64,000 bases of DNA from NCBI GenBank assembly GCA_947170225.1, contig CAMVSQ010000001.1, positions 1-64,000 of the forward strand, in the 5' to 3' direction. The DNA comes from an uncultured bacterium. GTDB lineage: Bacteria; Patescibacteriota; Gracilibacteria; Absconditabacterales; Absconditicoccaceae. This document shows positions 1 to 10,774 of this stretch, in pieces; within the stretch, counting starts at the first letter, position 1; the number at the start of each line of letters is the position of its first letter. The notes below the pieces were generated by a model that worked only from the letters and a program-made list of their open reading frames with translations, made no database searches and was not told the origin of the DNA. The translations under genes and the position numbers were made by a program.

Positions 1-96
1 TATACCAATCCATTTTTGATTTACAAGTTATAAACTGGTTTTTTATTTGACAAATATTGAAATATATGGATAGATATTAAAGAAATTATTTTTTAT

Positions 97-120
97 AAAA
101 AAGCCCACAATTTTGTGGGC
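97..120 (-). terminator. Rho-independent terminator
   Basis: An 8-bp stem GCCCACAA/TTGTGGGC is followed on the minus strand by six T. It lies just past the TAA of the gene that ends at 143, so it probably terminates that transcript. Confidence 0.8.
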
Positions 121-142
121 ATATCAATTATTTAAAATTTTA

Positions 143-1261
143 TTAGAAGTTTCTAAATACTCATTTTGCCATATTTTTTTCTTCTTTTTCTTTTTGGTAT
201 TTTTGTATTTTTTTGTGTTCTTCATCTAGTAAAAACATAAATTTATTCATTTTTTCTATAACTTGCATTTTTTTGCTTGGGTCACTTTGAAGATCTTTGA
301 CTTCATCAAACAAATCTACACCATTTACTGTCGTCGATAGGGAATTTCAATTTAAAATAAATTTTAGTGTGTTTGTATTATTGGACTCATCTAATTTATT
401 TAATTCATTTTTTTCAATTTCCACATAATCGGCTCACGATAGTATTTTGTATGTTATTTTTTGTCTATCATCATTTCATCACAATAAATCAAATCAAATT
501 GATGGATCTTTTCATACTAATTCATGGATTTTTTCGGTCTTTCGTTGTAATTCTCCAAATTTTTTTTGTACATCCGTAAAAAATCTTTCTGGATCATATT
601 TTTCATAGTCTTGGACTACAATACTTTCAATAGGCTCTGTATTTGTAATTTCTGGAAGTTCATTGGTTGTATATTGAATTTGTCCGCTTTCTGTACTGTT
701 TTTTAAAACATTTCCAAATCATCAGTTTCATATATTTTCATTTCATTTTTCACTATCAATATCGTCAAGATCTTTTAATCCATCCAAATTATATCAATTT
801 TCATTATCATGACTGTTTACCTCTGCTATGATATTATTTGTTTCTCCTACAATTTCTTCATTTATATTTTGATTATTTATTGTTTGTGGTTCTTCTGGTT
901 TGATATCCACGATTTCTGGGGGAGTTTGCAAATCATTATTTTGCGATGTTTCCGGCACAGATTCAAAAATATTGTCATTTGCTGAAAAATCATCTAAATC
1001 TACCTTGTTATTATCTTCAAAAAGATCATTAGTATCCAGATGATTGTCGTTTATTTCGTTATTATTTTTAATTTCTCAACCAAAATTATTTAAATCATTT
1101 TGTGATTTTATGACTTGATGTGCAGAATCTATTTCTGAATTAATTGGTTGCAAAAGATCACTATTTTCAAAAATATCATCGCTTCATCAAAACAATTCAT
1201 CACTTTCATTTTGAGGAGATACATTTTGATTTGGATTCACTTGCTGATTTTGATCTGGCAT
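143..1261 (-). CDS. Acidic Asn-rich protein of unknown function
   Basis: 372 residues when TGA is read as Gly; ATG start and TAA stop. I recognise no family. The first ~200 residues are low-complexity and rich in Asn, Asp, Glu and Gln, probably disordered. The C-terminal part (about 225-372) looks folded and ends in a charged Lys/Glu helix. There is no signal peptide or membrane segment, so it is probably cytoplasmic. It has its own upstream promoter at 1362-1389 and a terminator right after the stop, so it is likely monocistronic. Glycine is encoded mostly by TGA, as in neighbouring genes. Confidence 0.8.
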
Positions 1262-1286
1262 TGTGTTTTTTTGTTAATATATAAAA

Positions 1287-1356
1287 GTCGCTAGTCACTA
1301 GCTACTAGTCGCTAGAATCTAAAGACTACAGACAAGCGACTAGAGACTATCGACTA
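1287..1356. repeat. Fold-back CTAG-rich repeat, copy 1
   Basis: Two inverted half-sites built from GTCGCTAGTC and AGCGACTAGAGACTA surround a short spacer. Related copies lie at 25284, 38643 and 52760. This copy begins directly downstream of the -10 box of the minus-strand promoter at 1362-1389, so it would form the 5' end of that transcript. Confidence 0.7.
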
Positions 1357-1361
1357 ATATA

Positions 1362-1389
1362 ATTATACTCAGAAAAAAAAATAATGCAA
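1362..1389 (-). promoter_or_regulatory. Sigma70-type promoter for the 143-1261 gene
   Basis: On the minus strand TTGCAT, a 16-bp spacer and TATAAT. The gene start is about 100 bp downstream; the fold-back repeat fills most of the leader. Confidence 0.7.
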
Positions 1390-1406
1390 ATTTTTGGGGA
1401 GAAAAT

Positions 1407-4400
1407 TTAAATTTTTGGATTCATTACTACTCGATGGAAATTTTCTCATCCATCCTCTACTATTTCATTCCTCGTTATTTCATATCACTGTTTTTCTGCA
1501 TATGCTTCTATCATACGATAACTTGTTTCTTCCCTTGCTCTCGTAAATACAGACATATCTGGATATTTCTCTTTTACTTCTTTCATCCAATGATGGATCA
1601 TCTTTATTCATGCTGGTCATCTATATTTTTTGTCCATCGCAAAATCTGATATATATATTCATGGTGTTCCATCTTCCATTTTTCACTGATATGCCAATAT
1701 ATATCATCATATTTGTCATTCTTCATTATACCATGCAAATGATAGATTTGGTCTGTTTTTCAAGGTATTATTTAAAATACTTGCTGTAATTTCATGCTGT
1801 AAATTTCATAAATGGTCTTTCATTGATGATGGATATATTTTTCATTCCATATACGATATCTGTACTACATCCTCTATAGATAATGGATGGATTCAGACTT
1901 TTTTCTGCTTTTCTTTTTGCTCTCATGCATCTAAATCTCATTTCAAACTATATGATTCACTATTATCACTATATGCATTTACAAATACTGGTAAACTCTC
2001 ATTTGGCACTTTATCTGTCAATATATTCAATTTATTGTAGCTTACTCATGAATAAAATTTACTTGTATTGATTGGTATTCCATTGGGTGATATTGGATTT
2101 TGTCTTACATATTCTGAGAAAAATTTCTCATACATTTTGCGAACCGCTAATTCATTTTTTCTTCCAAAATTTGGATTTGCTTCGATATTATCCATAGTAA
2201 TCACATACTCACTTGGATCTTTGTAATCTTCAAATTTATCTCACAATACATTTGCTATATCATGAGTTGTCTCACTTTTTACTTTGTTTAATAATGTCTC
2301 AAAATTCTCTGGTATTGCTCTATTTAATGTCACCCAACTCGTCACTTTCAGATTATCTTCTTTTGGATTTTGTTCTCATTCGTAGATACAGAAATCTGTA
2401 CAATATGGATTAAACATCGCTACTACTTTCTTTCCATGTCATTCTGCCAAACTATCACAATTAAATCCATTAAACCGATTATTAGGGTCACTCTTTGGAC
2501 TAATTTTGGCTGTCATCAGCTTTAAATCTTTGTATTTATTGAATTCACTATATCACAGATTTACAAACATATTTATGAGGTCTTCTGCTCAGTATTTTCA
2601 TAATAGGTTTTTAACGAATTCATCTTTATTGGCTTTCCATTCTTTAAACCACATTGTCTCATCTCCTTGTTCCTTTAATTTTGTGATAATAACGGATATT
2701 TTTTTCTTATCAGCTCAAAGCAAAAATTCGCTTATTCTTTGTTGCAGTGCTTCCTTTGTATATACATCACTTCCACTTATATAAAACTTCATCTCAAATG
2801 GCTTGAAATAACTAAGCTGATCATATATTCATAATGGTAAGCAATCTACTAAATCCTTTGCATCAAAATCCAAATATTCAAAATTCTCTACCATATTTGA
2901 TGGTTTCTTTGCTTGATGAATTCTATTCAAACTGCTAAATGTAGTGTCATCCAATCCCAAAAATTCTCATGGGTTTTCATACATATCCATTATTATTGGT
3001 TTTGTCCTTGGATGATATATCGCTGATTTAAAGTATTCATACAACTTTTTATCTTTTGGATCTTCGCTCTTTGCTAGTTTCTGTAATTTGATTAGTGCTT
3101 CTTTGTTTCTTATCATATGGAGCAAAGTTAGGATTTGTTCAAAATTATCTAAGTTTTTGTATAGTTCACCTGTCTTTTCTTGTTCTAATATTCATTCTGC
3201 CAAGTCTATAAATTCAATATTTTCTTTAAATTCAGTCATATTCATAGCTCATTGTACTGATTCTTTCCGACCCGAATCATATTTTTCTAAAAAGTTATTT
3301 AATTGTTGATATCCGTTATTTCTATCTCAAGCTACTCATAAATAATTTTTTATAAATTCTTCTTTACTTATTCATTTGGTTTCTAGCTGTTTTGCTAAAT
3401 CTATTATTTTATCTGCATGCAACAATGCATTATGTGGATCTCTAAAACGATTTTTTAATTTTTTATCTCATGGTACTTTATCTACAAAATATGTCCAAAC
3501 TCATTCTCAGAAATACTCTTCCATTTTCTGTAATTTATTCTTTTCTTCCTGTGGATAACATTCTTTTTTTATTTCCCATATTTTTTGGTAGTCTTTTTCT
3601 TTTACTACAATTTCTATTCCTTTAAAATATTCATAATCATGTTTATATAAATACTCAATTTCTTCTTTTGAAAAACAATCATCCATTTGGTTTATAAACT
3701 CAATATCTTGTTCTCTAATTTTATTCATATTTTTCTCAAAGAAACTTATTCAAACTAATGTAATATTTTGTAACAAGCTAATATCGAAATTTATTTCACT
3801 TTTATCCAATATATTTAATTTTAACAGCTCTGGTACGATATATCTTGCAAAATCAGCATCTGAATGTAACCAAATATGATCTGATTCTGATTTTGCTCTC
3901 TCAAATGCTCTTTCCAATAGTTCCCTATATCGTTCTTTATCGCTTTTTTCTAGTATTTCTAATTTTAACAGCTCTATCACAACTTCTGCCCAAGCACGAT
4001 CTGATTTTGCTCTCTCAAATGCTATTTCCAATAATTTCTTATATCGTTCTTTATCACTTTTTTCTAGTATTTCTAATTTTAACAACTCTGGTACGATATG
4101 TCTTGCCCAATAAGAATGTGAATTTGCTCTCTCAAATGCTATTTCCAATAATTTCTTATATTGTTCTTTTATTTCACTTTTTTCTAGTATTTCTAATTTT
4201 AACAACTCTGGTACAATATGTCTTGCCCAATAAGAATGTGAATTTGAATCTGATTTTGCGTTCTCAAATACTGTTTCCAATAAATCTTTATATTGTTCTT
4301 TTATTTCACTTTTTTCTAGTATTTCTAATTTTAACAGCTCTATCACAACTTCTGCCCAAGCACGATCTGATTTTGCTCTCTCAAAAGCCATTTTTAGTAA

Positions 4401-5594
4401 TTCTTTATATTGTTCTTTTATTTCACTTTTTTCTAGTATTTCTAATTTTAACAACCCTGGTACGACATAGCTTGCCCAATTTCTACTATCTATTTTTGCA
4501 CTCTCAAATACTATTTCCAATAATTTCTTATATCGTTCTTTATCACTTTTTTCTAGTATATTTAATTTTATCAGCTCTGGCACTACACATTCTGCCCAAG
4601 CACTATCTGATTTTGCTTTCTCAAATGCTATTTCCAATAATTTCTTATATCGTTCTTTATCACTTTTTTCTAGTATTTCTAATTTTAACAACTCTGGTAC
4701 GATATGTCTTGCCCAATAAGAATGTGAATTTGAATCTGATTTTGCGTTCTCAAATGCTGTTTCCAATAGTTTCTTATATCGTTCTTTATCACTTTTTTCT
4801 ATTATTTCTAATTTTAATAGATTTGGTACGACTCATACTGCCCAATGCCAATCTACTTTTGCTCTCTCAAATGCTGTTTCCAATAGTTTCTTATATCGTT
4901 CTTTATCACTTTTTTCTAGTATTTCTAGTTTTAATAGCGCTGGTACGATATGCATTACCCAATACTCATCTGATTTTGCTCTCTCAAATGCTGTTTCCCA
5001 TAGCTTCTTATATCGTTCTTTATCACTTTTTTCTATTATTTCTAATTTTAATAGATTTGGTACGACTCATACTGCCCAATGCCAATCTACTTTTGCTCTC
5101 TCAAATGCTGTTTCCAATAGTTTCTTATATCGTTCTTTTATTTCATTTTTTTCTAGTATTTCTAATTTTAACAACTCTGGCATTACATAATCTGTCCAAT
5201 TACGATCTGATTTTGCTTTCTCAAATGCTGTTTTTAGTAATTCTTTATATTGTTCTTTTATTTCACTTTTTTCTAGTATTTCTAATTTTAACAGCTCTAT
5301 CACAACTTCTGCCCAAGCACGATCTGATTTTGCTCTCTCAAAAGCCATTTTTAGTAATTCTTTATATTGTTCTTTTATTTCACTTTTTTCTAGTATTTCT
5401 AATTTTAACAACCCTGGTACGACATAGCTTGCCCAATTTCTACTATCTATTTTTGCACTCTCAAATGCTATTTCCAGCAGCTCCTTGTATTCATTTTTTA
5501 TTACTTGATTTTCAATCGCCTCTGGATTAGTTTTTAGTATTTGTAAAAAATTTTCAATTTTTTCGTTTTCTGCATTGTTATTTATTCTTTCCAT
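1407..5594 (-). CDS. Giant helical-repeat protein with C-terminal GNAT-like domain
   Basis: 1395 residues with TGA as Gly; a single uninterrupted frame from ATG 5594 to TAA 1407. After a ~35-residue leader come 14 tandem units of 38-48 residues (about 35-610) with the core LLKLEILEK, each predicted as paired amphipathic helices, so an alpha-solenoid scaffold is likely. Residues ~620-1250 are a large region I do not recognise. The C-terminus (~1255-1395) resembles a GNAT acetyltransferase: IYISDFAMDKKYRGPAG fits strand beta4 plus the acetyl-CoA pyrophosphate-binding loop. There is no signal peptide. The promoter at 5624-5652 serves it alone. I infer a protein-binding repeat arm attached to an acetyltransferase; substrate unknown. 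The fold of the middle region is open. Confidence 0.85.
3780..5490 (-). repeat. 14 tandem ~120-bp coding repeats
   Basis: The repeats encode the solenoid of the giant protein. Units differ by small in-frame indels. Two-unit blocks at about 4326-4506 and 5286-5466 are almost identical in DNA, and another pair (about 4795-4880 and 5030-5115) is also nearly identical, which indicates recent duplication or gene conversion. Confidence 0.9.
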
Positions 5595-5623
5595 TTTTCA
5601 TTTTAAAATTTAAATCTAATTTA

Positions 5624-5652
5624 ATTATAACTAAAAATTCAAAAATTTGCAA
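5624..5652 (-). promoter_or_regulatory. Sigma70-type promoter for the giant repeat protein
   Basis: Minus strand TTGCAA, 17-bp spacer, TATAAT. It is 30 bp upstream of ATG 5594. The flanking sequence around the -35 resembles that at 1384-1413, so the two promoters may be related by descent. Confidence 0.75.
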
Positions 5653-5743
5653 ATTTTTTGGGAGAAAATTTATCCTTGAATATTTAAATTTTATCTCTAT
5701 TATGAAGTTAGTGGTAAACTTTTTTATCTAATATTAGATTAAA

Positions 5744-6295
5744 ATGTCTAACTACCGTGATGATTTTTTGGAAAATTCTTATTATTTGATATCAAACAAA
5801 TGATTCAATGATAATGTATTATTTTCAAATGCGGATGATTACAAGACATTTATGCTGTATGTGATAGAAAATTTATTGGAATACAAAAGTTTGATATTGT
5901 CTGCCTATTGTATGGTACCAAACCATTTCCTTTTGGTAGTAAAAAACACTGAAAAAGGGTTGAAACTTTCTGATTTTATGAGAAAAATTCAGGTCAGCTA
6001 TGCTATGTATGTAAAGAAAAACAAGGATGAAAACAATAGATGAGTCCCTGTATTTGAATGAAGATTTAAAGCAAAATTAATTGAACCAGATGATATTGAA
6101 AGGATTGAAAGTTGCGTTGCTTACGATCCACTCTATCACGAATTAGTTGAAGATATAAAAAATTGGCCATACACTAGTGCTCATCAAATGGCTGATACAT
6201 GATACGACTACTCTACTCAAACTCATATAAAAATTTATAACGATAATAGAAAAATTTCAAAAAAAATGTTCACGGAAAAGGAACATTTAGTATAA
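5744..6295 (+). CDS. RAYT (REP-associated tyrosine transposase, IS200-like)
   Basis: 183 residues; ATG to TAA, UGA as Gly. It matches the Y1-transposase family that mobilises REP palindromes: the N-terminal SNYRDDFLENSYYLISN-type strand, AYCMVPNHFLLVV around residue 65, the SYAMYVKKNK helix carrying the expected nucleophilic Tyr, and the GPVFEGRFKA motif. The HUH metal site is unusual: the family has MPNHxH, but here the second His is replaced (NHFLL), so cleavage activity is doubtful. A REP-like palindrome begins 6 bp after the stop, the usual arrangement for RAYT genes. It may be a domesticated or decaying copy. Confidence 0.85.
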
Positions 6296-6300
6296 ACAAA

Positions 6301-6377
6301 TCCTCCGCCCTTTGGGCACCTCCTTTATCAAGGAGGAAAATTCCCCTCTTGACAAAGAGGGGTTAGGGGAGATTTGT
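6301..6377. repeat. REP-like palindromic repeat next to the RAYT gene
   Basis: Two nested hairpins: CCTCC...GGAGG around CTTTATCAAGG, and CCCCTCTT/AAGAGGGG. This type of element commonly neighbours RAYT genes in many bacteria. It separates the RAYT stop from the convergent FtsL-like gene and could also act as a transcription barrier. Confidence 0.75.
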
Positions 6378-6395
6378 CTACACACACAATTTTCT

Positions 6396-6770
6396 TTATT
6401 TGCTATATGTCAATTCTGTTTTGTTTGGAACTTGTACAAGCTCTGGAGAGACTTCTACTATGGTTTTTGTCCTATTGTTTCAGTACATATTTGCCCAATT
6501 TTGTTGATTTTTTTCCAAAATTTCCGTTTTTATTATTTCGTATTCAAAATTTAAAGATGAAAGATTATTATTTGCTTTTCTCAAAAAATATCATTCTGTA
6601 GAAGCTAATGATACATAGCGAAAATAAAAAAATAAACAAAGTATCACAAAAAATATTATTCAAAATATTTTTACCAAGTCAACAACATATTTATTTGCTT
6701 TTTCTTTGTTTAACAAAAAATCATAATATTGTTTTATTGAGTTAGTTGATATAAATGCAAACTTTTTCAT
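6396..6770 (-). CDS. FtsL-like single-pass division protein
   Basis: 124 residues, ATG to TAA. A short cytoplasmic N-terminus is followed by one hydrophobic segment (about residues 29-48, VKIFGIIFFVILCLFFYF) and a coiled-coil-prone extracytoplasmic tail. Sequence alone would not identify it, but its position 13 bp downstream of rsmH, the size and the bitopic topology match FtsL in the division and cell wall (dcw) cluster. ftsI, the usual next gene, is absent. The gene runs into the REP element on its 3' side. Role as FtsL is inference. Confidence 0.6.
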
Positions 6771-6783
6771 GAGATATTTTGAA

Positions 6784-7665
6784 CTAAATAATTTTTTCTA
6801 TTACTCTGTATTTCGCACTTCTACTTGGTCTATTTTGCTGAATTTCTGTATATGTAGGCTGGACAGCCTTTTTGTAAACTAATCAAAAGTTTCAAGTCTC
6901 AGCTAATGTTTTGAATCACTGTTTGACTAATCTATCTTCCAAACTATGAAATGTAATAATTCCACATCTTCATCATACAGACAAAACATTAGGAATCTCT
7001 CCTAATAACATTTTTACATTATCGATTTCTTTATTAGTTTCAATCCTAAATGCTTGAAAAATCACAGCACAAGCTTTTTGCCCAAGCCCAAGCTCATTTA
7101 GGAGAAATTTTAGTTGAAATGTAGTTTCTACTTTTTTATTTTTTCTAGTTTCAACGATTTTTTTTGCTATTTCTTCAGATTTTTTTGGAGTAAATTCTGC
7201 ATAATCTGTAAATATTTTTGTCAATTCTGGGACTGGATAAGTATTTACAATATCGTATGCTGATTTTCCGTTTGTATTATCAAATCTCATATCCAATTTT
7301 CCATCAATATTGGTAGAAAATCCACGATTTCAGTCTTTGAAATGCTCCAAATTCACTCACAAATCAACCAAAAGAAAATCCGCTTTTTCATCTCACAAAA
7401 CTGATTGAATTTCTGTGTAAGATTTATTCTGGAAATCTATTTGGTTTCCAAATTCTGGCCGTAATTTCTCTTTTGTTTCCTTGAAAATATTTGGGTCTAG
7501 GTCGAATCAGTACAATTTCTGGATTGTAGGAAAAAGTTTCAACATATTGCTTGTATGTCAGCCGTGTCACAGTGTTCAATCTACTATTATTTTTGGATTT
7601 GCTGGAAGTGAGTTTAGCACTTCTTGAAGCATCACAGGAGTATGGTGAATATTTTTTTCTGTCAT
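6784..7665 (-). CDS. rsmH: 16S rRNA m4C1402 methyltransferase RsmH
   Basis: 293 residues; the expected family length. It transfers a methyl group from SAM to N4 of C1402 in 16S rRNA. Seen: HHTPVMLQEVL at the N-terminus, the SAM loop VDGTLGHGGH (three of its glycines are TGA), FLLVDLGV, the NRGFS and LDMRFD motifs, and a C-terminal GIITFHSLEDRLVK. The ATG at 7665 places HTPVML at the usual distance from the start. It is followed directly by the FtsL-like gene, a remnant of the dcw operon order; mraZ is not upstream. Confidence 0.95.
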
Positions 7666-7994
7666 TGCATTTTGTAAGCTAAATGTTCGGTGGTTATTGT
7701 ACGGATTATTGGATGAGATTCAATTGAAAAAAATATTGTTTTTTAATTTGTTAATTTTTTATTCAATGTCACATTTGTAAATAGATAAAATATGTCAATA
7801 TACAAAAAAACATATTTGTCCAAAATTCATTTGACATCAAGTTTCTTTTTTGTATACACTGGAAGTGTATATATTATTTTACTATTTATATTCGCAAATA
7901 TTTAAATAAATTAACAAAAATTGTAAATTTATTTGCAAAAAATATAAATTTTGTTATAATGTATATGATATTTTGGTTATTACTTGAATAAAGC
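7666..7994. other. Divergent intergenic region between rsmH and higBA
   Basis: 329 bp of very AT-rich DNA with no coding frame that I can support. It carries the plus-strand promoter of higBA at 7933-7960. A minus-strand TTGGAC...TATATT pair near 7780-7830 might serve rsmH but its spacing is poor. An inverted repeat GTATACACTGGAAGTGTATA lies at about 7852-7871 and might be an operator. Confidence 0.5.
7933..7960 (+). promoter_or_regulatory. Promoter of higBA
   Basis: TTGCAA, 16-bp spacer, TATAAT; 34 bp upstream of the higB ATG. Confidence 0.7.
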
Positions 7995-8288
7995 ATGAAA
8001 GTTATATGTCCACCTGAATTGGAAGAACTTCGTTACAATGGATCTGATGGTTGATTCCCCAAATGAGTTGCAACAAAATTTAGAATGCAATGTTCATTAA
8101 TTGAAGTAATCGAAACTTCGATAGAACTCTACAAGTATCCGACTTTGAGATTTCATAAATTACATTGAAATTTACAATGATTCCATGCTATAGATCTAAA
8201 TAAATCATGGAGAATGGAAGTCAAAATATTACAAAATAATATGGTTGAAATAATGAAAGTTTACCGTATTTCAAACCATTATCAATAA
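7995..8288 (+). CDS. higB: HigB-type toxin (RelE/ParE superfamily)
   Basis: 97 residues, ATG to TAA. In this family the toxin is a ribosome-dependent mRNA endonuclease. The C-terminal half carries the recognisable LHGNLQGFHAIDLNKSWRMEV stretch of HigB killer proteins. Toxin first, antitoxin second is the typical hig order, and the two genes are 26 bp apart under one promoter. Gly is encoded largely by TGA, so the pair has adapted to, or long resided in, this code. Confidence 0.85.
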
Positions 8289-8314
8289 ACTCTTTAACCC
8301 CTAATCAAAAAATA

Positions 8315-8623
8315 ATGAAAAAAAGAATCAAAATAGCATATCATCCGTGAATTTACTTAAAGGAAGAATTGGAAGCTAGAAACTGGTCTCAAAAACAGTT
8401 TGCTGAAATTATTTGATTATCTACACCAGAAGTAAATCTTATAATAAAGTGAAAGAGAAATCTAACTCCAAATTTGGCATTTTTGGTAGCAAATGCACTT
8501 TGAGAAGATACTTATGTATGGTTATGATTACAAGCAAAACGAGATACTTATCAGATGGAAATCAATAATGAAAATCAAAAATTATGATTTCAGATATATC
8601 AAAAAGCACTACAATATGCATAA
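8315..8623 (+). CDS. higA: HigA-type antitoxin, HTH XRE family
   Basis: 102 residues. It neutralises HigB and represses its own operon in known systems. Seen: the HPGIYLKEEL lead-in, then a helix-turn-helix (about 19-72: NWSQKQFAEIIGLSTPEVN, IIKGKRNLTP, NLAFLVANAL), and the characteristic WLGLQAKRDTY tail that contacts toxin. A bidirectional terminator follows. Confidence 0.9.
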
Positions 8624-8637
8624 AATATTTTTACTAA

Positions 8638-8669
8638 TAAAAAAGCCTCTTCCAAGAAGGGGCTTTTTG
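8638..8669 (+). terminator. Bidirectional terminator between higA and rnj
   Basis: A 9-bp stem AGCCTCTTC/GAAGGGGCT with loop CAA, flanked by A-run and T-run, so it can terminate both the higBA transcript and the convergent rnj transcript. Confidence 0.85.
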
Positions 8670-8685
8670 TTTATTTATTTAAAAA

Positions 8686-10671
8686 TTACTCTTTTTTTTC
8701 TCCTCCTTGTTCATCGATTGTCATTCACAAAATTGCTTCATCTTTTGTCACATCGAATTTTGTGTCTTTATTTATGTATACAAACATTGGCATGATCATT
8801 GGGACTCTACCTATAATTTGCTCCATAAAATTTCACAAATCTTCTTTGATTATTTTTAGATTGTCTTTTACTTGCATTTTTCTTTTTGCATTTTCCATAT
8901 ATTTAGCTCTAGCAAAATCTACTATCTTTGTATGAATATCTTTTACTTCACTGGAATAAACAAATCATCTAGATTCGATTTGGATATTTCAGACTAATTC
9001 TTTTGTTTTTGCATCTACTTTGAAAATCAAGGCCAAAACTCAGTCTTCTGCCATAATGCTACGAGCTTTGATTACATATTCTCACGACATATGACCAGTT
9101 CATTTTCCATCAACCATCACTGTATCCAATTTCAAAGTATCTTTTCCGAGAACTACTACATTGTCATACATTTCAATTATTTCTCCATTTCTACTTGGCA
9201 TGAGAATATGATTTTCTGGCATTCACATATCGATTGCCAAATTTTTGTGAGCATATCTTTCTTTTGCTGGCATAAAATATGGCAAGAAAAATTGAGGTCT
9301 AAGCAAAGACAACATCAATTTATGATCTTCTGCACAACCGTGTCAACTAGCATGGACATCGATATCATCATTTGTGATTAAACGGATATCTTTGAATACT
9401 AAATTGTTTATCATATCGTTTACTGCTGTTTCATTTCCTGGGATTGGAGTTGCAGACATCAAAATTGTGTCTCCTTTCCTGAATTTCATAAAAGAATGTT
9501 CATTTCTGGCCATCCTAGTCAGTGAAGCAAACTCCTCTCCTTGAGCTCATGTAGAAAGGATTAAAACTCTTTCATCTGGAAAAGTATCCACTTCTTCTGA
9601 AAGTTTGCGGATGTATCACTGAGGGACTTTGATATATCATAATTGCTGACAAATTTCAACATTGTTTACCATAGATCTTCCTGAAAGGAATACAACTTTA
9701 TTGTATCTGATAGCACTTTGTACGATCTGAATTATACGACCAATATTTGAGGCAAAAGTCGCAATAAGCATTCTATTTTTTGTCTTTTGAATCAGTTCAT
9801 CCAAATTTTCTCAAATTTGTTTTTCTGAAACTGATCGTCATTTTTTGTTTGCTCCCAATGAATCTCAGATATATAGTTTTACTCATTCTGCTCAAATTCT
9901 GGCGATTTTTGCTAAATCTGCAGGTCTATCGATAGCAGGCGTATGATCAATTTTGAAATCGGCAGAATCAAAAATTAGTCATTTTGGAGTTTGGATTGCT
10001 ATTGCCAATGTCTCTGGGATATTGTGGTTTACTGGCACAAATTCCAAAGTGAAAGATCATAATTTCAAAATATCTGTATCTGGATCGATAATTTTGTATT
10101 TTAATTTTTCAGCATCTTTTGGATTTTCAAATGTTTTTTTGATGATTCATAGGCTCAATGGAGTTGTGTAAAGCATAGGAAATCCCAGTTCTGGCAAAAG
10201 ATCTTTGAGCGCTCAAATATGATCCAAGTGCCCGTGAGTCAAAACTATTCATCTCAATTTTTTGATATTTTTTTTAATATAAGAAATATCTGGAATGATA
10301 TAATCTGCTCAAAAGTTTTCTTTTCCACAAAATTCCATACCAGCATCAATCATGATGATATCGTTATCGTATTCGATAAACATACATTGTCAAACTTGCT
10401 CTAATCACATAAGGCTTCAAATTCTGACAGGTTTTTCTCATTTTTTGATAAGTTTGTATGGATCATCAAATTCTGTATAATTTTTCTTTCATAAATGACG
10501 CAAAAATGCTTCTGAAGTCATTTCTTTTGGATCATTGTCATGTTTTTTTCCAAAAAATTTGGTTAATTTATTTTCTGATTTTTCTTTTTGTGAAGTTCTA
10601 CCTCTTTTTGAATTGTTTTTGTTTAAAAAATCAATATTAAGGTTTCAAAATAAATTTGTTGTTTCTTCCAT
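8686..10671 (-). CDS. rnj: Ribonuclease J
   Basis: 661 residues. A 5'-3' exo- and endoribonuclease of the metallo-beta-lactamase/beta-CASP type that acts in mRNA decay and rRNA maturation. Domains: a ~90-residue basic, low-complexity N-terminal extension, then the metallo-beta-lactamase core with LTHGHLDHIGAL, the beta-CASP part with GDSLGANKKGRSVSE and ATFASNIGRI, and the HASGHG motif, then the C-terminal domain (about 560-661). Start chosen at ATG 10671 because the extension is in frame without a better ATG. Single gene, convergent with higBA. Confidence 0.95.
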
Positions 10672-10774
10672 TTTTCTTTTTAGTTGTAAATATTAAAATA
10701 ATGTATAATATATAATCATTTACCAAATGTCCGTATTTTGGACGAACAAATTTTATTTCCTACCAATACATTGT

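Noticed and set aside
3845-5530. A 561-residue open frame on the plus strand across the solenoid repeats
   Set aside because: It is the antisense shadow of the tandem repeats of the minus-strand giant gene; hydrophobic and periodic only because the repeats are, and it lacks a promoter.
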